Of a stretch of 64,000 bases of DNA, positions 33,857-43,234 are shown piece after piece (position 1 is the stretch's first letter; every line of letters begins with the position of its first letter). The notes beneath the pieces were generated by a model. That model saw nothing but the letters and a program-made list of their open reading frames with translations, did no database searches and was not told the DNA's origin. The translations under genes were made by a program, and so were the position numbers. The DNA is from Rhizobium binae (GTDB lineage: Bacteria; Pseudomonadota; Alphaproteobacteria; Rhizobiales; Rhizobiaceae). Location: assembly GCF_017357225.1 (NCBI RefSeq), contig NZ_CP071608.1, positions 124,001 to 188,000 of the forward strand. Reading direction: 5' to 3'.

Positions 33857-34183
33857 TCAAGCGCTTCCTTGAGGATTTCGCCTTCCATCGTCTTTTTGCC
33901 GAGGGAGGCGCTGCAGCTCTTTCACCTGGTTTTGAAGTGCCCTGTATTCGGATGCCGGGACGACCTCTTCCTGTGATGCCGTCGCCGTCAGCGCACCCTG
34001 CGCCGCTAGTTTGCGCCAGGCGAACAACTGGTTCGGCTGAATGCCATGCCGTCGGGCAACGATGCTGACCGTGACGTCAGGCTCGTAGGTCTCCTGGACT
34101 ATCGCGAGCTTTTCCGCTGTCGACCAGCGACGGCGGCGCTCCGGGCCGGACAGCACTTCTATCTTAGGTATGTGACTGGTCAT
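33857..34183 (-). pseudogene. IS2-group OrfA, frameshifted
   Basis: The HTH region is intact ([19 protein letters not shown], then [19 protein letters not shown]). After KELQRL the frame goes wrong: one extra C near 33904 turns the expected [16 protein letters not shown], still readable in another frame, into [12 protein letters not shown] and a stop. The element therefore probably cannot make OrfA or OrfAB. Confidence 0.75.
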
Positions 34184-34277
34184 AATGGGCACATTACTCC
34201 TAACACTTAACAAGTGGGAGATCGTGTCCGGGGATTTAGGGGGCCACTACACTAACTGGATTCTGAACGCCGTCTGA

Positions 34278-34574
34278 GGTGAGTGATATCGACCAACTGC
34301 TATGAGAAAAGGGGCGGGGCGACCGGTCGTTTTTTATTGCGATCGCCATTTCGAAGGTGCCATTGTCGGCTAGCTGTAGGCTTTGAGGTTGTCCATCCTG
34401 AGTGAATATTAGGAGACTGGAGTTGCTACACCTCGATTTTCCAGGATCACTCCGAATGAACATCTGGACAATGACAGACAGACACGGCTGCATCGAGAGG
34501 AAATGGCTCTGGCCGTTGCCTCGGCGACCGCTACCATAGACGGCATCGTTAGGGGTTCATCCATTGAGGACATT
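34278..34574. other. Spacer before dadA
   Basis: No gene is called. The dadA frame is open upstream to 34503 but without conserved sequence. A minus-strand ORF (34236-34493) is unsupported. Confidence 0.4.
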
Positions 34575-35825
34575 ATGAGGGTCATCGTTCTAGGCGCCGG
34601 TATTGTTGGCGTCACCTCCGCATATCAGCTCGCAAAAGACGGTCACACAGTCACCGTTGTCGACCGGCAGAAAGGTCCGGGACTTGAGACAAGCTTTGCT
34701 AATGCAGGCGAAGTCTCGTTCGGATATTGCTCACCTTGGGCAGCGCCAGGAATTCCGATGAAGGCTTTGAAATGGCTGTTCATGGAACATGCGCTGCTGA
34801 TCCTGCGGCCAAAGATCGATGGCGCCATGCTGTCATGGCTCGTAAAGATGCTCGCAAACTGCACTACCGAGCGCTATGCTATCAACAAGAGCCGCATGCT
34901 GCGTCTGGCTGACTACAGTCGTATCTCCCTTGCTGCCCTGCGCAACGAGACTGCCATCGAATACGACCAACGTATGCAGGGCACGCTACAGCTCTTCCGC
35001 ACGCAGGCACAGCTCGATGCCTCCGCCAAGGACGTCAAGGCGCTTGCAGCCGACGGCATTCCCTACGAGGTACTCGATCGTGACGGGTGCGTTCGCACTG
35101 AGCCGGCGCTCGCGCATGTCCGCGATAAGATCACCGGCGGTCTGCTGACGCCAAAGGACGAAACTGGCGACTGCTTCAAGTTCACCGATGCGCTTGCTAA
35201 CGAGGCCGAGCAGCTCGGCGTCCGGTTTTCCTGGAGTACGGAGATTAACGGCTTGGATGTCGAGGCCGGTCGTGTGCGTGGCGTTGTGACGAAATCGGGA
35301 TCCCTGCCGGCAGATGCGGTTGTTGTGGCACTTGGCAGCTACTCTCCGTTGCTACTCAAGCGCCACGGAATCAAGCTCCCAGTTCAACCGGTCAAGGGCT
35401 ACTCACTGACTATCCCTATCACTGACTCCTCGCGGGCGCCGGAATCGACGATCATGGACGAAACTTATAAGATCGCGATCACGCGTCTTGGCGACCGTAT
35501 CCGCGTGGGGGGCATGGCAGAAATCTCCGGCTATTCGAACGACCTCGGCCTAGCCCGCCGGAGCACCCTCGAGCATTCCGTCATGGATCTTTTTCCCGGT
35601 GGTGATGCAAAAGAGGCTACATTCTGGTCGGGTCTTCGCCCGATGACGCCGGATGGAACGCCGGTGATTGGTCCCACCAAGATCGCGGGCCTCTTCCTCA
35701 ACACCGGACACGGCACACTCGGCTGGACGATGAGTTCTGGCTCGGCCCGCGTCATCGCTGATCTCGTGTCCGGACGGAAGCCCGAAATCGATGCAACTGA
35801 CCTGGCGATTTGCCGGTACGCCTAA
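34575..35825 (+). CDS. dadA: D-amino-acid dehydrogenase (DadA family)
   Basis: A membrane-associated FAD enzyme that oxidises D-amino acids to 2-oxo acids plus ammonia through an imine. The 416-residue protein has the FAD-binding [19 protein letters not shown] near 4-22, a C-terminal [16 protein letters not shown] and [17 protein letters not shown], all typical of DadA. The start at 34575 follows GAGGAC. A RidA gene follows after 18 bases, a logical pair because RidA clears reactive imines. In this cluster it may recycle or remove a D-residue or imino acid (inference). Confidence 0.88.
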   Translation: MRVIVLGAGIVGVTSAYQLAKDGHTVTVVDRQKGPGLETSFANAGEVSFGYCSPWAAPGIPMKALKWLFMEHALLILRPKIDGAMLSWLVKMLANCTTERYAINKSRMLRLADYSRISLAALRNETAIEYDQRMQGTLQLFRTQAQLDASAKDVKALAADGIPYEVLDRDGCVRTEPALAHVRDKITGGLLTPKDETGDCFKFTDALANEAEQLGVRFSWSTEINGLDVEAGRVRGVVTKSGSLPADAVVVALGSYSPLLLKRHGIKLPVQPVKGYSLTIPITDSSRAPESTIMDETYKIAITRLGDRIRVGGMAEISGYSNDLGLARRSTLEHSVMDLFPGGDAKEATFWSGLRPMTPDGTPVIGPTKIAGLFLNTGHGTLGWTMSSGSARVIADLVSGRKPEIDATDLAICRYA

Positions 35826-35843
35826 ACCACAGTCACAAACCTC

Positions 35844-36239
35844 ATGGAGGATGAAACTTTGATCGAACAAATTTCCACGACCAACGCTCCTGGAGCAGTT
35901 GGCCCATATTCACAAGCAATCAAGGTAGGCGATCTGCTCTTCGTTTCGGGCCAACTGCCAATTGATCCGGCCACAGGCGAATTCAATTCCGCAAACGCCG
36001 TAGAGCAGGCCGAGCAGTGCCTGAGAAACCTTCAGGCAATCGGGAGGGCCGCCGGTACTGAACTGTCGAAGACAGTGAAGACGACTGTGTTGCTCACCGA
36101 CCTTGGTGACTTCGCTGACGTCAATCGCATTTACGCGAGCTTCTTCTCACCCCCCTTTCCCGCTCGCGCATGCTACGAGGTAAAGGCCCTTCCGAAAGGC
36201 GCGAAGGTCGAGATCGAAGCTGTCATTTCCCTCATTTGA
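35844..36239 (+). CDS. RidA-family enamine/imine deaminase
   Basis: This enzyme hydrolyses reactive 2-aminoacrylate-type intermediates. It has GPYSQAIKVGDLLFVSGQLP near 20-39, the catalytic-site Arg in FPARACYEV near 106-114 and the KVEIEAV end. A TTG at 35859, seven bases after GGAGGA, may be the real start and would give a 126-residue protein, the family size. Translationally close to dadA and probably one operon, ended by the hairpin at 36263. Confidence 0.87.
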   Translation: MEDETLIEQISTTNAPGAVGPYSQAIKVGDLLFVSGQLPIDPATGEFNSANAVEQAEQCLRNLQAIGRAAGTELSKTVKTTVLLTDLGDFADVNRIYASFFSPPFPARACYEVKALPKGAKVEIEAVISLI

Positions 36240-36262
36240 TCGAATGCGACAGCCAAGGCACG

Positions 36263-36296
36263 AACCGGAGCCATGATCGTCATCGCTCCGGTTTTG
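36263..36296 (+). terminator. Intrinsic terminator after dadA-ridA
   Basis: A 9-bp perfect stem AACCGGAGC / GCTCCGGTT with a 13-base loop is followed by TTGCTGTT, 23 bases after the ridA stop. Confidence 0.72.
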
Positions 36297-36321
36297 CTGT
36301 TCCGCACGAACGGACATACAC

Positions 36322-36474
36322 ATGTGGGAAGACGAAGTCAGATTCCTAAAGGCGGAAGTTGATGAGCTTTGCCGCGCGATGCGGGCCGGAGACCTTAGGG
36401 CCGTAGGTTTCGTCCAGCGAAATTATATATCGTACGGCCTTTCGCGAGTCGCGCGATATATCTCGACCGGCTAA
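36322..36474 (+). CDS. Possible 50-residue protein
   Basis: The ORF MWEDEVRFLKAEVDELCRAM and on, ending in ARYISTG, has the look of a short amphipathic helix protein but only a weak GGA upstream. Its 3' half contains an 8-bp inverted repeat, ATATATCG (36425-36432) and CGATATAT (36454-36461). No homolog is recognised. Alternatively this is only intergenic sequence before purU. Confidence 0.3.
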   Translation: MWEDEVRFLKAEVDELCRAMRAGDLRAVGFVQRNYISYGLSRVARYISTG

Positions 36475-36600
36475 GCAAGATCGAAAACACGCCAACCCCG
36501 CTGGTCTGTCAGCATTCGTTTCCCGCCGCATCGCGCGGCAAATTAGCCCGCGTCCCCAATCGGGACGCATGGCCCTTCCTCATACGCCACAGAGAGAGCC

Positions 36601-37485
36601 ATGACTAGATTTGTACTTACCGTCACCTGCCAATCAACACGCGGCATCGTCGCTGCCGTGTCCGGATTTCTGGCGGAAATGGATTGCAACATCATCGATA
36701 GCTCGCAGTTCGACGATCTCGGAACAGGACGCTTCTTCATGAGGATTTCGTTCATTTCGGAGGAAGGAAAAACGATCGAAGATCTGTCAGCTGGCCTTAA
36801 GCCCATCGCCGACAAATTCAAAATGGAAAGCCAGCTTCACGATCACTCGCAGCGCATGAAGGTCCTGCTCATGGTTTCTCGTTTTGGGCACTGCTTGAAT
36901 GACTTGCTTTATCGCTGGCGCATAGGCGCGCTTCCGATTGACCTCGTAGGCGTTGTCTCGAACCACTTTGATTATCAGAAACTCGTTGTAAATCACGACA
37001 TACCCTTCCACCATATTCCAGTGACGAGGGAAAATAAGCCTCATGCCGAAGCAAAGATCATGGAGATCGCGGAGGCGGGGTCCACAGAACTCGTTGTTCT
37101 AGCTCGCTATATGCAAGTTCTTTCGGACAAGATGTGCGAGCGTATGTCCGGCCGCATCATCAATATTCATCATTCTTTTCTACCAAGCTTCAAAGGTGCA
37201 AATCCTTATAAGCAGGCTTACCAACGCGGTGTGAAGTTGATCGGAGCAACGGCTCATTACGTCACTGCAGACCTCGACGAAGGCCCGATCATTGAGCAGG
37301 ATACGGTTCGGATAACCCACGCGCAGTCCCCCGACGACTATGTTTCGCTGGGGCGTGACGTCGAAGCTCAGGTTCTTGCGCGCTCTATTCACGCTCACAT
37401 TCACCACAGAGTTTTCTTGAATGGAAGCCGAACCGTCGTTTTTCCTCCAAGCCCGGGCTCCTACGCATCCGAGAGAATGGGATAA
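36601..37485 (+). CDS. purU: Formyltetrahydrofolate deformylase
   Basis: This enzyme hydrolyses 10-formyl-THF to THF and formate. The 294-residue protein has an N-terminal ACT domain (RFVLTVTCQSTRGIVAAVSG to about 85) and a formyltransferase-fold domain with VVLARYMQVL, NIHHSFLPSFKGANPY, GATAHYV and DLDEGPII, giving the Asn-His-Asp catalytic set. Length is typical. It may balance one-carbon pools or feed formate-linked metabolism; why it sits here is unclear. Confidence 0.92.
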   Translation: MTRFVLTVTCQSTRGIVAAVSGFLAEMDCNIIDSSQFDDLGTGRFFMRISFISEEGKTIEDLSAGLKPIADKFKMESQLHDHSQRMKVLLMVSRFGHCLNDLLYRWRIGALPIDLVGVVSNHFDYQKLVVNHDIPFHHIPVTRENKPHAEAKIMEIAEAGSTELVVLARYMQVLSDKMCERMSGRIINIHHSFLPSFKGANPYKQAYQRGVKLIGATAHYVTADLDEGPIIEQDTVRITHAQSPDDYVSLGRDVEAQVLARSIHAHIHHRVFLNGSRTVVFPPSPGSYASERMG

Positions 37486-37931
37486 GCTGAATTGAGTATT
37501 TCCAGAATATCGCGCGTCAAATTGGCGATCAGGAGGAGCGGTCGGTTCCAATAGTTGTAGATGTATGCATATTTATGTCGCTGTAGGCCGGATATCCTGC
37601 TGCATCGCCGCGACATTAAGAGGCGCGAGGTTCAGCAGTGATCTGACCCTTCAAAATGGACCAGTTTTAGCAGCCGAGCTACTTCAGGCGAGGCCAACCA
37701 CCCTTCAAAAGATCAAACGAGAAGCCGTCCGACAGCACCGCCTGAACCACCACGACAAAGCGGATTAAATCAACCAGTAGACCGAGCCGAAAACTCCGAC
37801 CTTCCAAAGTCCGAAAAGTCTCAAATCATTCGACGACGGACAGCTTCGCCACTTGAGCGTATAGCTGACCGGTATCCATTGAATTGCCTTCAATCAGAAT
37901 GGGACCCCTTTTCCATTTGCTGTAACTCCTA
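37486..37931. other. Gene-free region, convergent junction
   Basis: purU and the methyltransferase gene converge here. An ORF at 37565-37768 has no motif; its last third resembles IS-end debris but cannot be assigned. No clear bidirectional terminator was found. Confidence 0.4.
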
Positions 37932-38819
37932 TTACGCCAGATGTCCTGGCGGAGGTATCAGTTGACTGCCCATGCTCGATAGCTCGAGCTCTTCGTCTAG
38001 TAGCGAGGAGACGTAGCAGGACGCATAAATGTAGCCGGTCGTGCGCTCGACGTGATCCTCTATGCCGCGTTTAATCATAGCCGTTGCTATCTCTTGCTGT
38101 TCCGCCGGAGTGGAAAAGCGGCGCTGGCGTTGTCTGAACTGTTCTACGTGCCTAGTTTCTAACCCGAAATCCTGAAGGGCCGCGGCGATATCGTCATAGC
38201 TGAATGGGCGCATTGCAAAGGAGACGACCCACGGGCGTGATGCTGCCGTTGCCTTGTACACCCGTGCAAACGTCCGCGCTGTGACGTAACCCACACAGCC
38301 CGTGCTGATGATGATGTCCGCGCCCGCAATGTCACAACTTTCTCGGATGGTTAGCTCACGGTCTTCCAGATCGGCAGAGATGCCGACTTGCAACAAGCCC
38401 ACATCAAGCGCGTAGCGAACAGCCCTCAACGATGTGTCGAGCCCGACAAACTGGGTGTCATAGCGGAGCCCGCGATTGCGAAAGAAGGCGAGATGCTCCA
38501 TTAAGTCGAGGCGGGACAGTGGTCCACAGGGTTCCAGATAGGCAGCATACAGATCGTCCAAACTGAGATTAGTGCGTAGTAGGGCTGCGTTGATACCATA
38601 GGAGCAACCGATGTCGATGATCTTTAAGTTGGTTCTGTTCCTGACGCGTCGATATTCCGCGAGGATCCTTTCGAATACCGGTTTGGCGCGATCTGGGATC
38701 ACATAATCCAGGCTCAGATGCGCGCGAAAATAGGCGTGGGGCCACCTTTGATTATAGGCCGCCGAGAAATCGTGCTTGACCCCGTTGATGCTGCTGCTCA
38801 TTTCACTTGCGAGATCCAT
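37932..38819 (-). CDS. SAM-dependent methyltransferase-like protein
   Basis: A 295-residue protein with class I motif I, LKIIDIGCSYGINAALL (near 65-81), and a later acidic GADIIISTGCVGYV strand where motif IV is expected. N-terminal and C-terminal parts are not recognised. The ATG at 38819 is preferred to GTG at 38831 because AAAGGG overlaps the latter. It has its own sigma54 promoter and a perfect NifA site, so it should be made with nitrogenase. Substrate unknown; it could methylate the product of the ATP-grasp pathway. Confidence 0.72.
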   Translation of the reverse strand: MDLASEMSSSINGVKHDFSAAYNQRWPHAYFRAHLSLDYVIPDRAKPVFERILAEYRRVRNRTNLKIIDIGCSYGINAALLRTNLSLDDLYAAYLEPCGPLSRLDLMEHLAFFRNRGLRYDTQFVGLDTSLRAVRYALDVGLLQVGISADLEDRELTIRESCDIAGADIIISTGCVGYVTARTFARVYKATAASRPWVVSFAMRPFSYDDIAAALQDFGLETRHVEQFRQRQRRFSTPAEQQEIATAMIKRGIEDHVERTTGYIYASCYVSSLLDEELELSSMGSQLIPPPGHLA

Positions 38820-38878
38820 TTTTTCGTTCACCCTTTACTCGAATGCCGGCCGGCAATTGCCGCTACCTGTCAGTGAGT

Positions 38879-38893
38879 TCAAGACTCGTGCCA
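38879..38893 (-). promoter_or_regulatory. sigma54 promoter of the methyltransferase gene
   Basis: Minus-strand TGGCACGAGTCTTGA, differing from the nifH promoter at one base and sharing the TTGA -12 element; 60 bases before the ATG. Confidence 0.8.
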
Positions 38894-38981
38894 ACTGGAA
38901 AAAAGTATTCACGGATCAATTTTGTAAATGGTCTCAATGGCTTGATTGACAGTGGTGTGAAGGCCAGTTCGAACAGCAACG

Positions 38982-38997
38982 TGTCACGAGCCCAACA
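38982..38997. promoter_or_regulatory. NifA upstream site for the methyltransferase gene
   Basis: TGTCACGAGCCCAACA is a perfect TGT-N10-ACA that shares its first seven bases with the nifH site, about 90 bases upstream of the -24 element. Confidence 0.8.
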
Positions 38998-39149
38998 AAG
39001 CCGACAATAGGTGCAGCACAATGGCCGCTGAGAGTGTCGGCTCTGCCCCAAGCCACAATCGCTAATTTAAGTTGATCGGCATAAGCATAGTCAGCGTTTT
39101 TGGGCGGGGCTTGGCACGCGCTCCCCAGTTGCTTCGCGGCCTGTGCACA

Positions 39150-40376
39150 TCAGCAGAAGAGCTTACGCTCCATTTCCGTAAGCCGTTTTCCGCCGTCTGG
39201 CGTGACAACGATGGTTTCACTAAACGGCAGGCCGAGTGCCGACGTATACATGTGAAAGACTTGATTTTCTTGGAGCTGCCAGTCACTGTTGGGTAGGAAT
39301 ACACGGGTAAAATCACTTGTCCGCGGAGGGCACTTAAGCCCGAGCGTGTACCCGGTGATACCCGTGTAACTGTCGCGCAGGCCTGCTGCCAAAGCCCCCT
39401 CTCGCATAACGCGATCGACGTCCCGTGCATTAGCGCCGGGCCTCATGAGGTGAAACTGCTCGTCCTGGATCCGGATCATCGTTTCGGCGGTCAGCATTTG
39501 CTGATCAGTTGGCTTACCCACGACTTTGGGGCGCATCAACCGCGCGGTGTATCCGCGAAAGTGGGGGACTGGCTCTACAAACACGATGTCACCCTCTGCT
39601 AAAACGCGCCCATTGAATGACGCGTGAAACGACGTTGTAGGCCCGCATGAGAGGACGGCAACTTGCGCGTTGTCCGCGCCGCAGCGCCACGCTTCACTCG
39701 TCATTGCCGTGAAGACTTCGCGCTCGTTCACCCCCGCGTGAGCCACGTTGAAGGCGGCCGCCGCTGCTCGGTCGCAAATTTCGGCGGCAACCTTCAGGCA
39801 GGCGATTTCCAGCGGCGATTTGATTAGTCGCATTTCCCACATGACTTTAGAAAAATCGATGAACTTGGCTGTTGGAAGGAGGGTCTCGAGTTCCGCTGCT
39901 CGGTTGATTGTGAGGAAATGACTATCACGTTCGATGCCAATGACTGTGGCTCCGAAACCGCGGGATTTGATGGTATCTGCTACGACTTGGATTGGATTCT
40001 CACTATCGGAGAAACATACGCAATCGCTGAACCGACTCAACTCGCTGAAGCTTGGAGCATCTATGCTGCGGATGACCGCGACAGGCTCTTGGTGGAGGGG
40101 AACAAGCAGCGCTTGGTACATGGCGGCAGTCGACCAGAACCCACTGAAATATGCCCTGTGCTCGGATTGATCTATAATAAGCAGCTCAACCCGCCGGTCA
40201 GCCATGACGTTGCGCAATGCAGCTAGGCGAGAGTGATACTCATCGATAGAAAAAGGCGGAGGACGAGCGGAAGATGTGTCATCAAGCCATTCCCTGGCGG
40301 CCCATTCAGTTTGCGATGTATCGAACTGATGCGAGACCACAGATGGTTCAGCCAATGTAGCTCTTCCTATGGACAT
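39150..40376 (-). CDS. M24 (pita-bread fold) peptidase-like hydrolase
   Basis: A 408-residue member of the Xaa-Pro aminopeptidase/creatinase superfamily, closest in pattern to ectoine hydrolase DoeA. It has an N-terminal creatinase-like domain, then the catalytic-fold domain from about 170. The usual first metal Asp pair is replaced (VFVEPVPHFRGYTARLMR) and the GHGIG-type His motif reads GITGYTLGL. It may therefore be a metal-independent amidohydrolase rather than a dinuclear peptidase. Ribosome site GGAG upstream; 47 bases after the CapA-like gene. It could trim or hydrolyse an amide in the cluster product. Confidence 0.75.
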   Translation of the reverse strand: MSIGRATLAEPSVVSHQFDTSQTEWAAREWLDDTSSARPPPFSIDEYHSRLAALRNVMADRRVELLIIDQSEHRAYFSGFWSTAAMYQALLVPLHQEPVAVIRSIDAPSFSELSRFSDCVCFSDSENPIQVVADTIKSRGFGATVIGIERDSHFLTINRAAELETLLPTAKFIDFSKVMWEMRLIKSPLEIACLKVAAEICDRAAAAAFNVAHAGVNEREVFTAMTSEAWRCGADNAQVAVLSCGPTTSFHASFNGRVLAEGDIVFVEPVPHFRGYTARLMRPKVVGKPTDQQMLTAETMIRIQDEQFHLMRPGANARDVDRVMREGALAAGLRDSYTGITGYTLGLKCPPRTSDFTRVFLPNSDWQLQENQVFHMYTSALGLPFSETIVVTPDGGKRLTEMERKLFC

Positions 40377-40423
40377 CTATTGTCTCCAGCAGGTGAAGTT
40401 TGAGCGTGTCTTCTTGGTCCGTA

Positions 40424-41791
40424 TCAAAAACAAAGGAGCGCAGGCTTGATGATTCCGATATCGCTATCGATCGTGATCTCAGTTCCAAACGACTTCGATA
40501 GCTCCTGGAGACGCTCCAGAATTCGGCTTGCCTGCTGGCCAACAGCGAGCCGAGGAACACCGCGATTTGCAAATCTGCGCGCGTGTCCGAGTTCGATCGG
40601 GTAGAGCCGCAATTCCGCAAGCCGGTTGTCCTCAAACCGGCTCAGTGCAATAACGCTCTCGTAAAAGATCGGATCGGAAAAGCCAGCATCCGTCTCGTAA
40701 CCTTCGGCCATCTCTGCCAAAGTTACGTCTGCATCGGTGTCGGTTCGAGGGTCCTTTCGGTACGCCTCGAACATATCCGCGCCTACCGGCGTCCGAAGGT
40801 CGTCCATGATAAAGTTCCCGACGCTGTAGAGGATCGGCCTGTCCTTGTAGATCTCGATGCCTCTTAGCTGGTGGGGCCCATGCACGATATATGCGTCGGC
40901 CCCAGCATCAATCATTCGACGTGCAAATGCTTGTTCATAATCGGGAGGCTGTTGGCTCCAATTGCCGGGCTCATGCCCGTGATTGGTGACGATGCAGAAA
41001 TCAGCGAACTGCTTTCCCTGACGAGTGTTGCGCTCAATATTGGCGACGTCGGCTGGATTGGGGAAATAGCTATAGCCGGCCTCCTCGCCCGCCTTGTATG
41101 TCGTGCCAGCGAGGGTGAGTCGGTTTGGATCGATATGATCCGACTTATAGTTGGGCAATGCATCGCGGACTTGGCGCAAGTTCTCCAGCATGGCCGAAGG
41201 GACGACTATACTTTGTTCTAAACGAAGAGAATTAAGACCCGGTCTGCCCGGTGCCTCGCCGGCCGGATCGCACGCGCGGGACATCGGTGTAAACGTTGAA
41301 GCAAATGACACCAACGCCACCCGACCCGACGGGGTCTCCAGGAAACGCGCCGCACCGGCTTGTGCAAGATTTTCGCCAACTCCTGCATATTTAATACCGT
41401 TCTGATCAAGTGCCCGACACGTCTCACGCATGCCCTCGACACCCCATTCGAATGTGTGGTTGTTGGCGTAGCTCATCAAATTAAAACCCATGGCTTTCAG
41501 GTCAGGTCCGAGCTCCGGCAAGCTGATGTGGTAAGCACCTCCATGCTCAGCCTGAGGGAACCCTTTGAACGATCGAATGTCAAAGATATTGGTTTCCATA
41601 TTTCCGAAAGTGACATCAGCCTTCTGAAGGATCTCAGCGATCTCGCTGAACCCTGGATGTTGACCCGTCGTTAGCGCTCGCGTCACGATGAGGTCACCGA
41701 CTGCCACCATGGTAAACCCATCCACCACGTTGGTGGCGGTGGATCCAATCAAGTCATAGCCATCATCTTGGGGCGCTGAATGTTTCTCCAT
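40424..41791 (-). CDS. CapA-family (poly-gamma-glutamate synthesis type) protein
   Basis: A 455-residue calcineurin-like metallophosphoesterase-fold protein of the CapA/PgsA group. Metal-site motifs: VAVGDLIVTR, FGNMETN, YANNHTFEWG, VTNHGHEPG and VHGPHQLRGIE, in that order. No signal peptide or membrane anchor is visible, unlike classical PgsA, so it may be cytoplasmic. The start at 41791 is set by GGGAAAAGGA; the frame is open to 41902. CapA-type proteins accompany amide-ligase pathways, and here ATP-grasp 2 lies immediately upstream. Confidence 0.83.
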   Translation of the reverse strand: MEKHSAPQDDGYDLIGSTATNVVDGFTMVAVGDLIVTRALTTGQHPGFSEIAEILQKADVTFGNMETNIFDIRSFKGFPQAEHGGAYHISLPELGPDLKAMGFNLMSYANNHTFEWGVEGMRETCRALDQNGIKYAGVGENLAQAGAARFLETPSGRVALVSFASTFTPMSRACDPAGEAPGRPGLNSLRLEQSIVVPSAMLENLRQVRDALPNYKSDHIDPNRLTLAGTTYKAGEEAGYSYFPNPADVANIERNTRQGKQFADFCIVTNHGHEPGNWSQQPPDYEQAFARRMIDAGADAYIVHGPHQLRGIEIYKDRPILYSVGNFIMDDLRTPVGADMFEAYRKDPRTDTDADVTLAEMAEGYETDAGFSDPIFYESVIALSRFEDNRLAELRLYPIELGHARRFANRGVPRLAVGQQASRILERLQELSKSFGTEITIDSDIGIIKPALLCF

Positions 41792-41998
41792 CGTCCTTTT
41801 CCCTTCTATTTTGGGCCTGGAATGGATCGTCGGGGATGCGTGAGCACCGGAAACCGAGGCGTTAAACAGGATATAGTCTCCGTCGTAACTGCGGAATCGC
41901 ACGGTTTGGCTGTCATACGGGCGCTACATGTTGCCATTGAGATGGATCCCTCCTCTACTCGTATTCCCCATCATAGGTGTTGGCGAGGGTAAAAGTCA

Positions 41999-43234
41999 TC
42001 ACGTGTTCTGGAAGAGCGGGAATGGTGTTATATTCCACGAAATCAAGTCGGCGGCTTGCTGAAGTAGCGCCGCCGTCTGATCACGGCTGGGCGAAGCACC
42101 GATGACATGCCCCATCAAATCTCGGTAATCGCCTTTTCTCACAATTGGCGTGTTTGGATGAATATACATCTTGACCTCGGCGACGCCCGGTATAGCGGCC
42201 GCCCGATTGGCGCCCTCGATTTTCTCGAGCATTCCGTCGCGATCAGGAACCAGGAACCGCGCGGACGCCGTGCGCGAATGGCGTGCGCGTAGATCGCATT
42301 CTTCGCCGATGACTAGCTTGATGTGCTCATCGACCAGGTCGATGCCATAAGCCAGATGAATCAGTTGGGGATCGGGCGTGCCAGCTAGACGCGGATTGAC
42401 TTCAATGACGACCGGACCACGCTTGGTCCACCGGAATTCAATGTTCGTTGGCCCCCAGCCAAGGCCAAGAGCGCGTAAACAGCTCAGCGAAATATCGATG
42501 ATACGTGCATGCTCCTCATCAGTCAGCGGGGCCGGGAAGCTGTACTCGCGATAGACGAAATGTGGTGGGGGGCCGAAGTCGCCGGTGCCTATCCCTACGA
42601 CACGACCTCCCATCAAATCAGCGGTGAAGTATTGGCCTTGTGCAAACTCTTCGACCAGTATCCGCGGCGGAGACTGCCAGATGTGTCTTCCACCCAAGAG
42701 ATGCCGTGTATGTTCGGCTACCTCGTCGACGGTGCGGCAAATTTGTACACCGCTGCTGCCGCTACCGACGACAGGCTTTATCACCACCGGCAGGCCGATT
42801 TCTACGGCAGCGCTTTCTACCTCCGTCGCATTCGTTGCCATGCGATAGTAAGGCATGGCAACGCCGGCTTGCGCAAGAAGCTGACGTTGAACGAACTTAT
42901 CATGGCATTGTTCAATGGATGCGGGGTCGGGGCCTGGCAGACCGAAATGGCGGCAGAGCTTGCCAACTGTTACATAGACCGACTCATCAAGGCCCGAAAA
43001 GCCAGTGATGCCAGCAATGGCATGGGTCAGTTTGAGTCGTGAATAGACACTCTTTATCGCATCGAGGTCATTGGTATCGACCTGGACGGTCTCAATGCCT
43101 TCAGCCGCTAGATAGCCGTGCTGAGTGGGATCAGTAGACATCGTGATTGGATTGAGGCCCCGACGCTGAGCTGCTTTCACGTATAGCGGACCAATGCTTC
43201 TATGGCCCTCAAGTAGGATGAGCGATTTTGCCAT
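41999..43234 (-). CDS. ATP-grasp ligase 2
   Basis: 411 residues, the same length as ATP-grasp 1 and closely related along the whole protein: MAKSLILLEGHRSIG start, GFSGLDESVYVTVGKLCRHF, GLPVVIKPVVGSGSSGV and VVIEVNPRLAG. Ribosome site AGGAGAAGG. First gene of the minus-strand set ATP-grasp 2 - CapA-like - M24-like; the methyltransferase downstream has its own promoter. Probably couples an amino acid to a growing amide. I found no sigma54 match with correct spacing upstream. Confidence 0.83.
   Translation of the reverse strand: MAKSLILLEGHRSIGPLYVKAAQRRGLNPITMSTDPTQHGYLAAEGIETVQVDTNDLDAIKSVYSRLKLTHAIAGITGFSGLDESVYVTVGKLCRHFGLPGPDPASIEQCHDKFVQRQLLAQAGVAMPYYRMATNATEVESAAVEIGLPVVIKPVVGSGSSGVQICRTVDEVAEHTRHLLGGRHIWQSPPRILVEEFAQGQYFTADLMGGRVVGIGTGDFGPPPHFVYREYSFPAPLTDEEHARIIDISLSCLRALGLGWGPTNIEFRWTKRGPVVIEVNPRLAGTPDPQLIHLAYGIDLVDEHIKLVIGEECDLRARHSRTASARFLVPDRDGMLEKIEGANRAAAIPGVAEVKMYIHPNTPIVRKGDYRDLMGHVIGASPSRDQTAALLQQAADLISWNITPFPLFQNT

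Larger units (their letters stand above)
32934..34251 (-). mobile_element. IS3-family (IS2-group) element
   Basis: A 1318-base element with imperfect terminal repeats of about 30 bases (TGGAGTTGCCCC and TGTAGTGGCCCC ends), flanked by the 5-base duplication CTAAC at 32929-32933 and 34252-34256. It splits the thioredoxin-like gene near its 3' end. Confidence 0.93.
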
